Source: Variovorax sp. V93
GTDB taxonomy: Bacteria > Pseudomonadota > Gammaproteobacteria > Burkholderiales > Burkholderiaceae_C
Assembly: GCF_041154485.1 (NCBI RefSeq)
Contig: NZ_AP028670.1
Coordinates: 124,001-188,000, forward strand
Direction of reading: 5' to 3'
DNA: 64,000 bases
Shown here: one piece after another, positions 51,959 to 60,760 of the stretch
Position numbering within the stretch: the stretch's first letter is position 1
Layout of the letters: every line of letters begins with the position of its first letter
The notes under the pieces: generated by a model
Databases searched by the model: none
What the model saw: the letters and a program-made list of their open reading frames with translations, nothing else
What the model was told of the DNA's origin: nothing
Made by a program: the position numbers and the translations under genes

Positions 51959-52891
51959 ATGAAGATCATCGGACCCGACGCACTCGTGTTCGGCGTCGAC
52001 GACGTCGCCGCCTGCGCCCAGTACCTCACCGACTATGGCCTCTTGCCGTCAGCAGACGGCCGCTTCGAGGCGCTGGACGGCACGGCGGTCGTGCTTCGAC
52101 CGAAGGACGATCCGGGTCTGCCGGACCCGCTGGCGACCGCCAGCATGCTGCGTGAAACGGTCTACGGTGTCGCCGACGCGCAGACGCTGGACGAAATCGA
52201 GAACGAACTGCGCCGTGACCGCGAAGTGACGCGCAGGGACGGGGTCCTGCGCTGCGTCGACGACATGGGCTTCGCGCTCGCCTTTCAGGTGACCGTGCGA
52301 AGGCCGCTGGCGCTGCCCGTCGAAGCGGTGAATGCACCAGGCGCGCCAGCGCAGCGCGGACTGAACGTGCCGGGCGTGCGCGAGGACATGGCGGCACGCC
52401 CCCGCACCCTGTCGCATGTCGTGTACTTCGTGCCGGACGCGGCCAAGGCCGAGGCGTTCTACACCCGATTGGGTTTTGTGCGCACCGACCTGTTCACGGA
52501 CTGCGGGCCTTTCCTGCGGCCGGCCGGCACGCAAGACCACCACACGCTGTTCCTGATCCAGACGCCCGAATCCATGAAGGGCGTGGAGCATTTCACTTTC
52601 CACCTGGGCGGACCCACGGAGCTGATGCTGGCCGGCACGCGCTTCGTGCAGAAGGGCTACGAGTCGTTCTGGGGGCCGGGGCGCCACAAGTTCGGCAGCA
52701 ACTGGTTCTGGTACTTCAACAGCCCGCTCGGCTGCCATGTCGAGTACGACGCCGACATGGACCTGCATGACGAGCATTGGCAGGCACGCGAATCGCCGAT
52801 GGGCGCGGACAACTCGCAGGCATTCCTGTTCCAGTACCGCGAGAAGTGGGCTCCGGGCGGCCCACCGCCTCAGGGAGCGCAGTCGCGCTGA
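51959..52891 (+). CDS. Type I extradiol ring-cleavage dioxygenase (VOC superfamily)
   Basis: 310 residues, two VOC modules. The C-terminal module has the complete 2-His-1-Glu Fe(II) triad at the known spacing: His-153 (TLSHVVYFVPD), His-211 (GVEHFTFHLGG) and Glu-262 (GCHVEYDADMD), and the N-terminal module is the usual degenerate one. Relatives are biphenyl-2,3-diol and catechol 2,3-dioxygenases. It should cleave a catechol-type ring made by the neighbouring oxygenases, giving a product that a C-C hydrolase such as the gene at 62885 could split. Confidence 0.85.
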   Translation: MKIIGPDALVFGVDDVAACAQYLTDYGLLPSADGRFEALDGTAVVLRPKDDPGLPDPLATASMLRETVYGVADAQTLDEIENELRRDREVTRRDGVLRCVDDMGFALAFQVTVRRPLALPVEAVNAPGAPAQRGLNVPGVREDMAARPRTLSHVVYFVPDAAKAEAFYTRLGFVRTDLFTDCGPFLRPAGTQDHHTLFLIQTPESMKGVEHFTFHLGGPTELMLAGTRFVQKGYESFWGPGRHKFGSNWFWYFNSPLGCHVEYDADMDLHDEHWQARESPMGADNSQAFLFQYREKWAPGGPPPQGAQSR

Positions 52892-52918
52892 TCCATTCAA
52901 CCGTTCGGAGATCCATTT

Positions 52919-54049
52919 ATGACAAGACAAGCGCGTCGCATCCTCATCGTCGGCGGCGGATTTGCAGGCATGTCCGCGGCCATCGAGCTGCGCAAGACGG
53001 GGGCCGAAGTCGACCTGGTCGAGATCGACCCGGAATGGCGCAACTACGGCGCCGGCATCAGCCTGGGCGGAGCGACCCTTCGGGCGTTCCGACAGCTCGG
53101 GGTTCTCGAGGAATTCCTTGCACATGGCAGCGCGCACGACGGCGTCTCCATTCGCCTGCCCCACGGCGTGCAGATCGGCGAGTTGCCCACGCCCCGGATC
53201 GCCGGGGCGGAGGTGCCCGGAGGCGGCGCCATCATGCGGCCAATGCTGGCGAGGATCCTGGCCGATGCCACGCGCAGGGCGGGCACCCGCGTGCACCTGG
53301 GCTGCACCTTCAGCACCATCGAACAAGATGCCGAGGGTGTGGAGGTGAGCTTCACCGACGGCCGGCGCGAGCGCTACGACCTGCTCGTGGGCGCCGACGG
53401 CCTGCACTCCAAGGTGCGGCAGACTGTCTGCCCCGAAGCGCCGCAGCCGCGATACAGCGGCCAGGGCGTCTGGCGCGCGGTGCTGCCGCGCCCGCCGGAG
53501 ATCCGGACCGCGACCATGTGGGTCGGCCCCAGGATCAAGCCCGGCGTGAACCCCGTGTCGAAGGAGGAGATGTACCTCTTCATCACCGAGCCTCGGCCGG
53601 TGAACGAACACGTGGACCCGGCCACCTTCGTCGAGCGGGTGCGCGCCTTGCTGGCCGACTTCCCGGCACCCGAGTTGCAGCAGATCCGCCGTCAGCTCGG
53701 CCCGGATTCGCTGGTGGTCTACCGCCCACTCGAAGCCCTGCTGCTGCCGCGTCCCTGGTTCCGCGGGCGCATCGTCCTGATCGGCGACGCGGTGCATGCG
53801 ACGACCCCACACCTGGCCTCCGGTGCCTGCATCGGCATCGAGGACGCACTGGTGCTGGCCCAAGAGCTTGCCCGCCACGGCGATCCGGCACCCGCGCTGG
53901 CCGCTTTCGAGGAGCGGCGCTGGGAACGCTGCCGCATGGTGGTGCAGAACTCCGCGCGCCTCGGAGAGATCGAGATCGCGGGCGGCGACAAGGACGAGCA
54001 CGCCCGGGTCATGCGTGAGTCGCTGATGGCCCTGGCCGAGCCGATCTGA
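52919..54049 (+). CDS. FAD-dependent aromatic monooxygenase (salicylate/3-hydroxybenzoate hydroxylase-like)
   Basis: 376 residues with all group A motifs: RILIVGGGFAGMSAAIELRK (7-26), DG motif LLVGADGLHSKVRQ and GD motif IVLIGDAVHATTPHLASGAC. Unlike the flavoprotein at 50017, the Asp is intact. It hydroxylates a phenolic ring with NAD(P)H and O2. Start ATG 52919 follows GGAG at 52906-52909. It sits 27 bases after the extradiol dioxygenase and supplies or uses the catechol intermediate; which one is uncertain. Confidence 0.87.
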   Translation: MTRQARRILIVGGGFAGMSAAIELRKTGAEVDLVEIDPEWRNYGAGISLGGATLRAFRQLGVLEEFLAHGSAHDGVSIRLPHGVQIGELPTPRIAGAEVPGGGAIMRPMLARILADATRRAGTRVHLGCTFSTIEQDAEGVEVSFTDGRRERYDLLVGADGLHSKVRQTVCPEAPQPRYSGQGVWRAVLPRPPEIRTATMWVGPRIKPGVNPVSKEEMYLFITEPRPVNEHVDPATFVERVRALLADFPAPELQQIRRQLGPDSLVVYRPLEALLLPRPWFRGRIVLIGDAVHATTPHLASGACIGIEDALVLAQELARHGDPAPALAAFEERRWERCRMVVQNSARLGEIEIAGGDKDEHARVMRESLMALAEPI

Positions 54050-54164
54050 CGGAAGGAATTCCCGCATCGATCGGTCCCCGGCCCCGAAAACATCTTCCGC
54101 TGCGTGAAGGCTTCGCAGCGTTGCGGCACTGAATCACAGAACCATTCCAAAACGAGGAGACGAC

Positions 54165-55838
54165 ATGGACAAGACGAGGAAGCTCAGGCTGACCCTCACC
54201 GCGGCCGCTGCGCTCACGGCGGCCCGTGGCTGGGCAATCGAGCTCGACACCGGCAACCCGGACTGGAGCGTGCGCTTCGACAACACGGTGAAGGCGAGCA
54301 CGATCTACCGTACCGGCGAGGCCGATCCGGCGCTCGCGAGCTCATTCCGACAGCTGACGCCGGGCGTACCCGCCTCGGCCTTCCCGCAGGCCCTGAACTT
54401 CAATGCCGGGGACGACAACTTTCGCAACCGCGGTTTTGTTTCGAAGCGGGTCGACCTGCTGAGCGAATTCGATGCGGTCTACCGCAGGAACTTCGGACTG
54501 CGCGTGAGCGCGGCGGCCTGGTACGACGACGCCTACCACGGCACCACCGATGCCATCGACTCCAGGAATGGCCAGACGCCTTTCAACCAATTCCCGTCCC
54601 GCACACGCAAGCTGGCCGGCGAAAAGGCGGAGCTGCTCGATGCCTTCGTGTTCGGCGGCTGGGAGCTGGGCGATGGCCGCAAGCTCACAGCGCGCTTCGG
54701 TCGGCATGCGTTGCTGTACGGAGAGAGCTTGTTCTTCGGTGACAACGGGATCGCGCGCGCGCAGGGGCCGGTCGACATCTACAAGCTGCAGTCTTCGCCC
54801 AACGCGCAGTTCAAGGAGATCATCCGCCCCGTTCCGCAGGTGTCTACGCAGCTGCAGCTGTCGCCGGATCTTTCCATCGGCGGCTACTACCAGTTCCACT
54901 GGCAGGCCGACCGCTTGCCGCCCTCGGGCAGCTTCTATTCGGCGGCCAACATTCCCTGGGGCTCGGTGCAGCCCGAATTCGTCGGCATCCAGTCGGGCCA
55001 GCTCGCGGGCAACTATGTGCTCAACCCCGCCGGTGACGTGAAACCGCGCAACTCGGGACAGTTCGGCGCACAGCTCAAGTGGCGCGTGGCCGAAACCGAT
55101 CTCGGCTTCTATGCCGCGCGCTACCACGACAAGGGCGGCCAGCTGTACGGCAACCTGAACGTGTTCGCGCCTGCAGCCAGCCAGTGGTTCTACGTGTTCC
55201 CGGAGGCGATCAAGACCGCGGGCGTGAGCGCGAGCCGCTCCATCGGCGATGTGAACTTCGCCGGAGAGGCGTCGCTGCGCTGGAACATGCCGCTGCGCAG
55301 CCAGAACATGGTCTATCCCGGCGCCCTCGGCCCTGCGCCCACCTATGCAACCGGACGCACCGCGCACGTGAACCTCTCGTGGCTGGCGACGCTCGGCCCG
55401 AACTTCCTTGCCCGGGAAAGCAGCCTGGTCGGCGAACTCGCATGGAACCGGGTCCTGAAGTTCGACGATCCGTCCCAGCAGCTCGATCCCGGCCGCACGC
55501 GCAGCGCCACCGCAGTGCAGCTCGTCTTCAGCCCGAGCTACCGGCAGGTCCTTCCCGGGCTCGACATCAACGTGCCGATCGGACTGCGCTACACGATCGA
55601 TGGCCGCTCCGCGATCACCGCCTGGGACGCACGGGGCAGCGGCAGTGCCACCCTCGGCGTGGAAGGCACCTACCTCGGCGTGTGGCAGTTCGCGATCACC
55701 TACACGCACTACATCGGCAAGGCCGCGCCCTTCGTGGAATTCGCACCGCTGCTCAGCGGCGGTTCACCCATCTATTCGACCGGCAACCCACTGGCGGACC
55801 GCAACAACATCGCGGTCTCGCTGCGCCGGACCTTCTGA
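54165..55838 (+). CDS. DUF1302 family outer-membrane beta-barrel protein
   Basis: 557 residues; signal peptide MDKTRKLRLTLTAAAALTAA, cleaved near ARGWA. Alternating aromatic/polar beta-strands and a C-terminal phenylalanine (AVSLRRTF) mark an outer-membrane barrel. Conserved blocks include GFVSKRVDLLSEFDAVYRRN, ARFGRHALLYGESLFFGDNG and YYQFHWQADRLPPSGSFYSA. DUF1302 genes are regularly followed by DUF1329, as here (20 bases downstream), in clusters for hydrophobic growth substrates. It probably provides the outer-membrane entry route for such a compound. RBS is AGGAGACGA. Confidence 0.88.
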   Translation: MDKTRKLRLTLTAAAALTAARGWAIELDTGNPDWSVRFDNTVKASTIYRTGEADPALASSFRQLTPGVPASAFPQALNFNAGDDNFRNRGFVSKRVDLLSEFDAVYRRNFGLRVSAAAWYDDAYHGTTDAIDSRNGQTPFNQFPSRTRKLAGEKAELLDAFVFGGWELGDGRKLTARFGRHALLYGESLFFGDNGIARAQGPVDIYKLQSSPNAQFKEIIRPVPQVSTQLQLSPDLSIGGYYQFHWQADRLPPSGSFYSAANIPWGSVQPEFVGIQSGQLAGNYVLNPAGDVKPRNSGQFGAQLKWRVAETDLGFYAARYHDKGGQLYGNLNVFAPAASQWFYVFPEAIKTAGVSASRSIGDVNFAGEASLRWNMPLRSQNMVYPGALGPAPTYATGRTAHVNLSWLATLGPNFLARESSLVGELAWNRVLKFDDPSQQLDPGRTRSATAVQLVFSPSYRQVLPGLDINVPIGLRYTIDGRSAITAWDARGSGSATLGVEGTYLGVWQFAITYTHYIGKAAPFVEFAPLLSGGSPIYSTGNPLADRNNIAVSLRRTF

Positions 55839-55858
55839 TTCAACACTGGAGACAAGCA

Positions 55859-57214
55859 ATGAAACGAATCGTTCTCGCGGCGGCTACGCTGGCCGTGCTC
55901 GGTGCGGCGTCGTCCGCTCTGGCGGCCGTCACCGCCGAGGAGGCTGCCAAACTCAAGAGCGAGCTGACGCCCCTTGGAGCCGAGAAGGCCGGCAACAGGG
56001 ACGGCAGCATCCCGGCGTGGACCGGCGGCCATACGACGCCGATCGCCGGCGACAAGCCGGGCGGCCGCCGCGGCGACCCGTTCAAGGACGAGAAACCGCT
56101 CTTCTCGATCAGCGCCCAGAACATGGCGCAGTACGCCGACAGGCTCAGCGACGGGCAGCAGGCGCTGCTGAAGAAGTACCCCGAGTACCGCATCGACGTC
56201 TACAAGACCCACCGCACCGCCGCCGCGCCGCAATGGGTGTACGAGAACACGTTCAAGAACGCGACGCGCGCCAAGCTCGATGGCGACATCGAACAGGGCG
56301 GCTACGGGGGCGTCCCCTTCCCAATCCCCAAGAACGGCGCCGAGGTGATGTGGAACCACATGCTGCGCTGGCGGGGCTCTTCCTGGCAGTTCGTCTCGAC
56401 GATGTACCAGATCACCGCCGATGGCCGCGCCGTGCTGACGACAGACGGCATCGGCGACCAGCAGATGTCTTTCTACATGCCTGATGGATCACCGGAAGCG
56501 TTCGAGAAGAGCGGCCTTCCGTACTGGCAGGTCCGGCTGGTCAATGCCGGTCCTCCTATCCGGGCGGGAGAAGCGATCGCCGGCGGCACCAAGCTCGACG
56601 GAACGAAGGACGAGGCCTGGGTCTACCTCACCGGGCAACGCCGCGTGCGCAAGCTGCCGAATCCATGCTGCGACACACCGACACCGGCCGCGGCGGGAGT
56701 GATGAGCTTCGACGAGCTCGAGGTCTGGACGGGGCGGCTGGACCGCTTCGACTGGAAGCTGGTCGGGAAGAAGGAGATGTTCATCCCCTACAACGGGAAC
56801 AAGCTGATGCAACCCAAGACGGACAGCGACGTCCTCGCAAAGCACGGCCTCAACCCCGATCACGTGCGCTGGGAACTGCATCGCGTCTGGGTGGTAGAGG
56901 CAGCACTGCGTCCGGGCCAGCGCCACCAGGCACCCAAGAGCCGGTACTACTGCGACGAGGACACGTGGACGTGCGCCCTGGGGGACCGCTGGGACGCCAA
57001 CGGGCAGCTCTGGAAGACGCTCTGGCAGATGAACTTCGTCGCGCCGGACCTCCCCGGCACCGTGGGAAGCACCTTCGGCTTCAACGACCTGCTATCCGGC
57101 ACCGGCTTCGTATCGAACCTGTACAACACCAAGTCCGCGCAATACCCGCTCAAGCCCCGATACCCGGACGGCACGTTCACGGGTGATGCGCTGGCTGGCG
57201 AAGGCGTCCGCTGA
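55859..57214 (+). CDS. DUF1329 family periplasmic protein (LolA/LolB-like fold)
   Basis: 451 residues from ATG 55859; the open frame upstream is a read-through of the DUF1302 region without features. Signal peptide MKRIVLAAATLAVLGAASSA with ALAAV cleavage. Family blocks: AVTAEEAAKLKSELTPLGAE, DGSIPAWTGG, GGVPFPIPKNGAEVMWNHML, RRVRKLPNPCCDTPTPAAAG and SRYYCDEDTWTCALGDRWD with paired cysteines. The fold resembles lipoprotein carriers, so it may carry the hydrophobic substrate across the periplasm between the DUF1302 barrel and the RND protein. Confidence 0.88.
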   Translation: MKRIVLAAATLAVLGAASSALAAVTAEEAAKLKSELTPLGAEKAGNRDGSIPAWTGGHTTPIAGDKPGGRRGDPFKDEKPLFSISAQNMAQYADRLSDGQQALLKKYPEYRIDVYKTHRTAAAPQWVYENTFKNATRAKLDGDIEQGGYGGVPFPIPKNGAEVMWNHMLRWRGSSWQFVSTMYQITADGRAVLTTDGIGDQQMSFYMPDGSPEAFEKSGLPYWQVRLVNAGPPIRAGEAIAGGTKLDGTKDEAWVYLTGQRRVRKLPNPCCDTPTPAAAGVMSFDELEVWTGRLDRFDWKLVGKKEMFIPYNGNKLMQPKTDSDVLAKHGLNPDHVRWELHRVWVVEAALRPGQRHQAPKSRYYCDEDTWTCALGDRWDANGQLWKTLWQMNFVAPDLPGTVGSTFGFNDLLSGTGFVSNLYNTKSAQYPLKPRYPDGTFTGDALAGEGVR

Positions 57215-57237
57215 GAACCCGCGGACAAGTCCACGCC

Positions 57238-58338
57238 ATGCAAGAACTCTTGAAGCACGGCTGCCGTCCGGGGCTGGGCCGGGCGTTGCTGATGCTCGGC
57301 CTCGCTGTTGCGCCGCTGGCAGGGCATGCCGCCGCTCCCGCGGCCGACGCGCTGGAGCGCCCTGCCCTCGTCGCCCGGCAGCCGGAGCGCTCGGTGCTGC
57401 TGGCCGCGGCGCAGGCCGGCTCGCGCATCGTCGCGGTCGGCGAGCGGGGCCTCGTCGTGCTCTCTGAAGACGGCGGGCAACACTGGCGCCAGGCGCCCGT
57501 ACCGGTCAGCGTCACGCTGACCGCCGTGCGCTTCGCCGATCAAGCCCACGGCTACGCGATCGGGCATGGCGGCACGGTGCTCGGCACGACCGACGGCGGC
57601 CAGACCTGGACCCGCCGGCTGGACGGCCGGCAGCTTGCGCAAGTGCTTCTGGCACAGGCGAAGGCCGGTGGTGATGCGGCGGCCCTGAAATCCGCGCAAC
57701 GGCTGGTGGATGACGGCCCGGACAAGCCTCTGCTCGATCTGCTCGTCTTCGATGCGAAACGCATCCTCGCCGTGGGTGCCTACGGCCTGGCCTTGGCGAC
57801 CGAGGATGGGGGCGCGACATGGACCTCCTGGCAAGGGCGTCTCGACAACCCCAAGGAACTCCATCTGTATGCCGTTCGCCAGCGCGGCAGCCGCATCGTC
57901 ATCGCGGGCGAGCAGGGCCTTCTGCTGCAGTCGCTGGACGGCGGCCAGAGCTTCAGGCGCGTGGCGACGCCGTACGGCGGCAGCTTCTTCACCGCAGAGC
58001 TGAAGGATGACCGGACAGTCATCGTCGCGGGGCTGCGCGGCAATGCGTGGCGCTCGACGGATGCCGGCGCCAGCTGGACCCAGCTCGCCTCGCCTGTGCC
58101 TGTGTCGATCACGGCTTCGGCACAGGGACCGGACGGGCAAGCGCTGTTCGCCAACCAGGCGGGAATGATCCTCGGCCTGTCGGACGGCATGCTGAAGCCG
58201 CTGAGCGCGGCTGCTCTGCCGCCACTGAACTTCGTCCTGCCGCTGGAGCGCGCGCGCGTGCTCGCGCTGTCCGTGCAGGGCGCGCTGCGTGTGGGTCTGC
58301 GCAGCACCGATGAGGCCCGCAAAGGGGTGTCGCAATGA
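57238..58338 (+). CDS. Ycf48/BNR-type seven-bladed propeller protein, exported
   Basis: 366 residues with an N-terminal signal region (LLMLGLAVAPLAGHAAAP) and repeated blade motifs of the Ycf48/BNR type: LVVLSEDGGQHWRQAP, GTVLGTTDGGQTWTRR, LALATEDGGATWTSW, LLLQSLDGGQSFRRV, NAWRSTDAGASWTQL. Ycf48 is a photosystem II assembly factor in cyanobacteria; this paralogue in a heterotroph is a scaffold of the envelope module. It overlaps the next gene as ATGA and is always found with the MMPL/RND gene in such clusters as I know them. Confidence 0.85.
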   Translation: MQELLKHGCRPGLGRALLMLGLAVAPLAGHAAAPAADALERPALVARQPERSVLLAAAQAGSRIVAVGERGLVVLSEDGGQHWRQAPVPVSVTLTAVRFADQAHGYAIGHGGTVLGTTDGGQTWTRRLDGRQLAQVLLAQAKAGGDAAALKSAQRLVDDGPDKPLLDLLVFDAKRILAVGAYGLALATEDGGATWTSWQGRLDNPKELHLYAVRQRGSRIVIAGEQGLLLQSLDGGQSFRRVATPYGGSFFTAELKDDRTVIVAGLRGNAWRSTDAGASWTQLASPVPVSITASAQGPDGQALFANQAGMILGLSDGMLKPLSAAALPPLNFVLPLERARVLALSVQGALRVGLRSTDEARKGVSQ

Positions 58339-60746
58339 ATGCCAAGTTTCCTGCCCCGGCCGCAGAGGCCTTCGATGCGCGTTCAGGATCACTGGTCGAG
58401 CGCGCCCTGTTCAACCATCGCGCGCTCATCGTCACGCTGTGCCTGCTGCTGACCGCCGTGTTCGGCTGGCAGGCCAGCAAGCTGCAACTCAACGCCAGCT
58501 TTGAAAAGACCATCCCCACGCATCATCCGTACATCGGCACCTTCCTGAAGTACCAGGGCGAGCTCGACGGCCTGGGCAATGCCGTGCGCATCGCCGTGGA
58601 GAACCCGGGCGGCACGATCTACGACGACCACTACCTGGCCACTTTGCGCAAGCTCAGCGACGAGGTGTTCCTCCTTCCCGGCGTCGCCCGGAACCAGATG
58701 AAATCCCTCTGGACGCCGACTACGCGCTGGGTCGGGGTGACAGAGGAAGGGCTCGAGGGCGGACCCGTCATTCCGGACGGTTACGACGGTTCCCCACGTT
58801 CGCTGGAGCAACTGCGCGCCAACATTGCTCGCTCAGGCGAGATCGGGCAACTGGTCGCGTTCGATGCTCGCTCCAGCGTGATCTACGTTCCCTTGCTGGC
58901 GAGAGATGCCGAAGGGCGCCAGCTTGACTATGCGCGCTTCTCCGGCCACATCGAAGCGCTGCGCGCGAAGTACGAGGCGCAGGGCATGCGCATCCACGTC
59001 ACCGGCTTCGCCCAGGTCGTCGGCGACCTGATCGAGGGCGTGCGCGCCGTACTCGCATTCTTCCTGCTCGCCGTCGCGATCGCAGCAGCCATGGTGTACG
59101 GATACACGCGCTGCGTTCGCTCCACCCTGCTGGTGGTCGCAGCGTCTCTGGTCGCCGTGGTCTGGCAACTCGGGCTGCTTCCGACGCTCGGCTACTCGCT
59201 CGACCCGTACTCGATCCTCGTGCCCTTCCTGGTGTTCGCCATCGGCATGAGCCACGGTGCGCAGAAGATGAACGGCATCATGCAGGATGTCGGACGCGGC
59301 GCGGACAAGCTGGTGGCGGCGCGTCTCACCTTCCGCCGCCTGTTCCTCGCCGGCCTGACCGCATTGCTCGCGGACGCAGTGGGCTTCGCCGTGCTGCTGG
59401 TGATCGACATCCAGGTGATTCGCGAGCTGGCGGTCGCCGCATCGCTGGGCGTCGCGGCGCTGATCTTCACGAACCTGATCCTGCTTCCGATCCTCCTGTC
59501 GTACCTTGGGGTCAGCCCGAAGGCGGCGCGTCGCAGCCTGGGCGCGGAAGAAGGCGTCGCGCGCCCGGCGGCAAAGCACCCCTTGTGGGCCTGGCTCGAC
59601 CGCTTCACCCGGCGCCGCCACGCGGCTGCGGCCGTCGGCGCAGCGGCCGTCCTCGGGCTGCTGGGCGTGGCGATCAGCACGCAGTTGTCCATCGGCGACC
59701 TCGATCCCGGCGCGCCGGAACTGCGGCCCGGCAGTCGCTACAACCAGGATGTCGCCTTCATGAACACGGCCTACGGCGCCTCCAGCGATGTGCTCGCCGT
59801 TCTCGTGAAGACCCCGGAAGGCCGATGCTCGAGCTACGACACGCTGAACAAGGTCGACGCCCTGGAGTGGGAGCTCAGGCAACTGGACGGCGTTGAGACG
59901 ACGAACACGCTGGCCCTGCTGAACCGGCGCATGCTCACCGGGCTCAACGAAGGCAATCCGAAGTGGTACGAGTTCTTGCCGAACCAGGACATGCTCAACA
60001 CCGTCACCGCGGGTGCGCCGCGGGGGCTGTACAACGACAGCTGCGGCCTGCTGACCGCCTATGTGTTCCTGCGGGACCACCGGGCGGAAACCCTCAGCGC
60101 TGTGGTGCGCCACGTCGAGGCTTTCGCGCAGGCCAATGACACGGCGGACGTGCAGTTCCTTCTGGCGGCCGGATCGGCGGGAGTCGAGGCGGCGACGAAC
60201 ATCGTCGTGAAGCAGGCCTGGCGACAAATGCTGTTGCTTGTGTACGGGGCAGTGGTGCTGCTGTGCTTCGTGACCTTCCGCTCCTGGCGCGCGGTGGTGG
60301 TCGCGGTGCTCCCGCTGGCGCTGACCTCGGTGCTGGCCGAGGCGCTCATGGTGGCGCTCGGCATGGGCGTGAAGGTGGCCACGCTGCCGGTGATTGCGCT
60401 GGGCGTGGGCATCGGGGTCGACTACGCGCTCTACATCCTGTCCGTGACGCTTGCCCAGATGCGCGCGGGAATGAGCTTGTCGGAGGCGTACTACCGCGCG
60501 CTCCAGTTCACCGGCAAGGTCGTGATGCTGACCGGCGTCACGCTCGCAATCGGCGTCGTCACCTGGGTGGCGAGCCCGATCAAGTTCCAGGCCGACATGG
60601 GGCTGCTGCTGGCCTTCATGTTCCTCTGGAACATGCTGGGCGCGCTGGTGCTGCTGCCAGCCCTCGCCCACTTCCTGCTCGTGCCGGCGCGCCGCGCCCC
60701 GGCCGAGGCCCAGCCTGCAGCGGCGCCGCCGCTGGCGCCAACCTGA
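58335..60746 (+). CDS. MMPL/RND-family inner-membrane transporter
   Basis: 803 residues with about 12 transmembrane segments in two halves: TM1 near residue 35 (ALIVTLCLLLTAVFGWQA), a large periplasmic loop, then AVLAFFLLAVAIAAAMVYGY and DPYSILVPFLVFAIGMSHGA; the second half repeats as LLLVYGAVVLLCFVTFRSWR and LPVIALGVGIGVDYALYILS. The architecture is that of hydrophobe-exporting (HpnN/MmpL) proteins rather than AcrB. It is encoded with DUF1302, DUF1329 and the Ycf48-like protein; direction of transport (uptake versus export of a hydrophobic substrate) is unproven. Confidence 0.9.
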   Translation: MNAKFPAPAAEAFDARSGSLVERALFNHRALIVTLCLLLTAVFGWQASKLQLNASFEKTIPTHHPYIGTFLKYQGELDGLGNAVRIAVENPGGTIYDDHYLATLRKLSDEVFLLPGVARNQMKSLWTPTTRWVGVTEEGLEGGPVIPDGYDGSPRSLEQLRANIARSGEIGQLVAFDARSSVIYVPLLARDAEGRQLDYARFSGHIEALRAKYEAQGMRIHVTGFAQVVGDLIEGVRAVLAFFLLAVAIAAAMVYGYTRCVRSTLLVVAASLVAVVWQLGLLPTLGYSLDPYSILVPFLVFAIGMSHGAQKMNGIMQDVGRGADKLVAARLTFRRLFLAGLTALLADAVGFAVLLVIDIQVIRELAVAASLGVAALIFTNLILLPILLSYLGVSPKAARRSLGAEEGVARPAAKHPLWAWLDRFTRRRHAAAAVGAAAVLGLLGVAISTQLSIGDLDPGAPELRPGSRYNQDVAFMNTAYGASSDVLAVLVKTPEGRCSSYDTLNKVDALEWELRQLDGVETTNTLALLNRRMLTGLNEGNPKWYEFLPNQDMLNTVTAGAPRGLYNDSCGLLTAYVFLRDHRAETLSAVVRHVEAFAQANDTADVQFLLAAGSAGVEAATNIVVKQAWRQMLLLVYGAVVLLCFVTFRSWRAVVVAVLPLALTSVLAEALMVALGMGVKVATLPVIALGVGIGVDYALYILSVTLAQMRAGMSLSEAYYRALQFTGKVVMLTGVTLAIGVVTWVASPIKFQADMGLLLAFMFLWNMLGALVLLPALAHFLLVPARRAPAEAQPAAAPPLAPT

Positions 60747-60760
60747 AAGGACAAACAAAC

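Noticed and set aside
55079..55858. Upstream extension of the DUF1329 frame inside DUF1302
   Set aside because: The extension is Arg/His/Pro-rich, without a signal peptide; ATG 55859 has both a GGAGACAA leader and a clear signal sequence.
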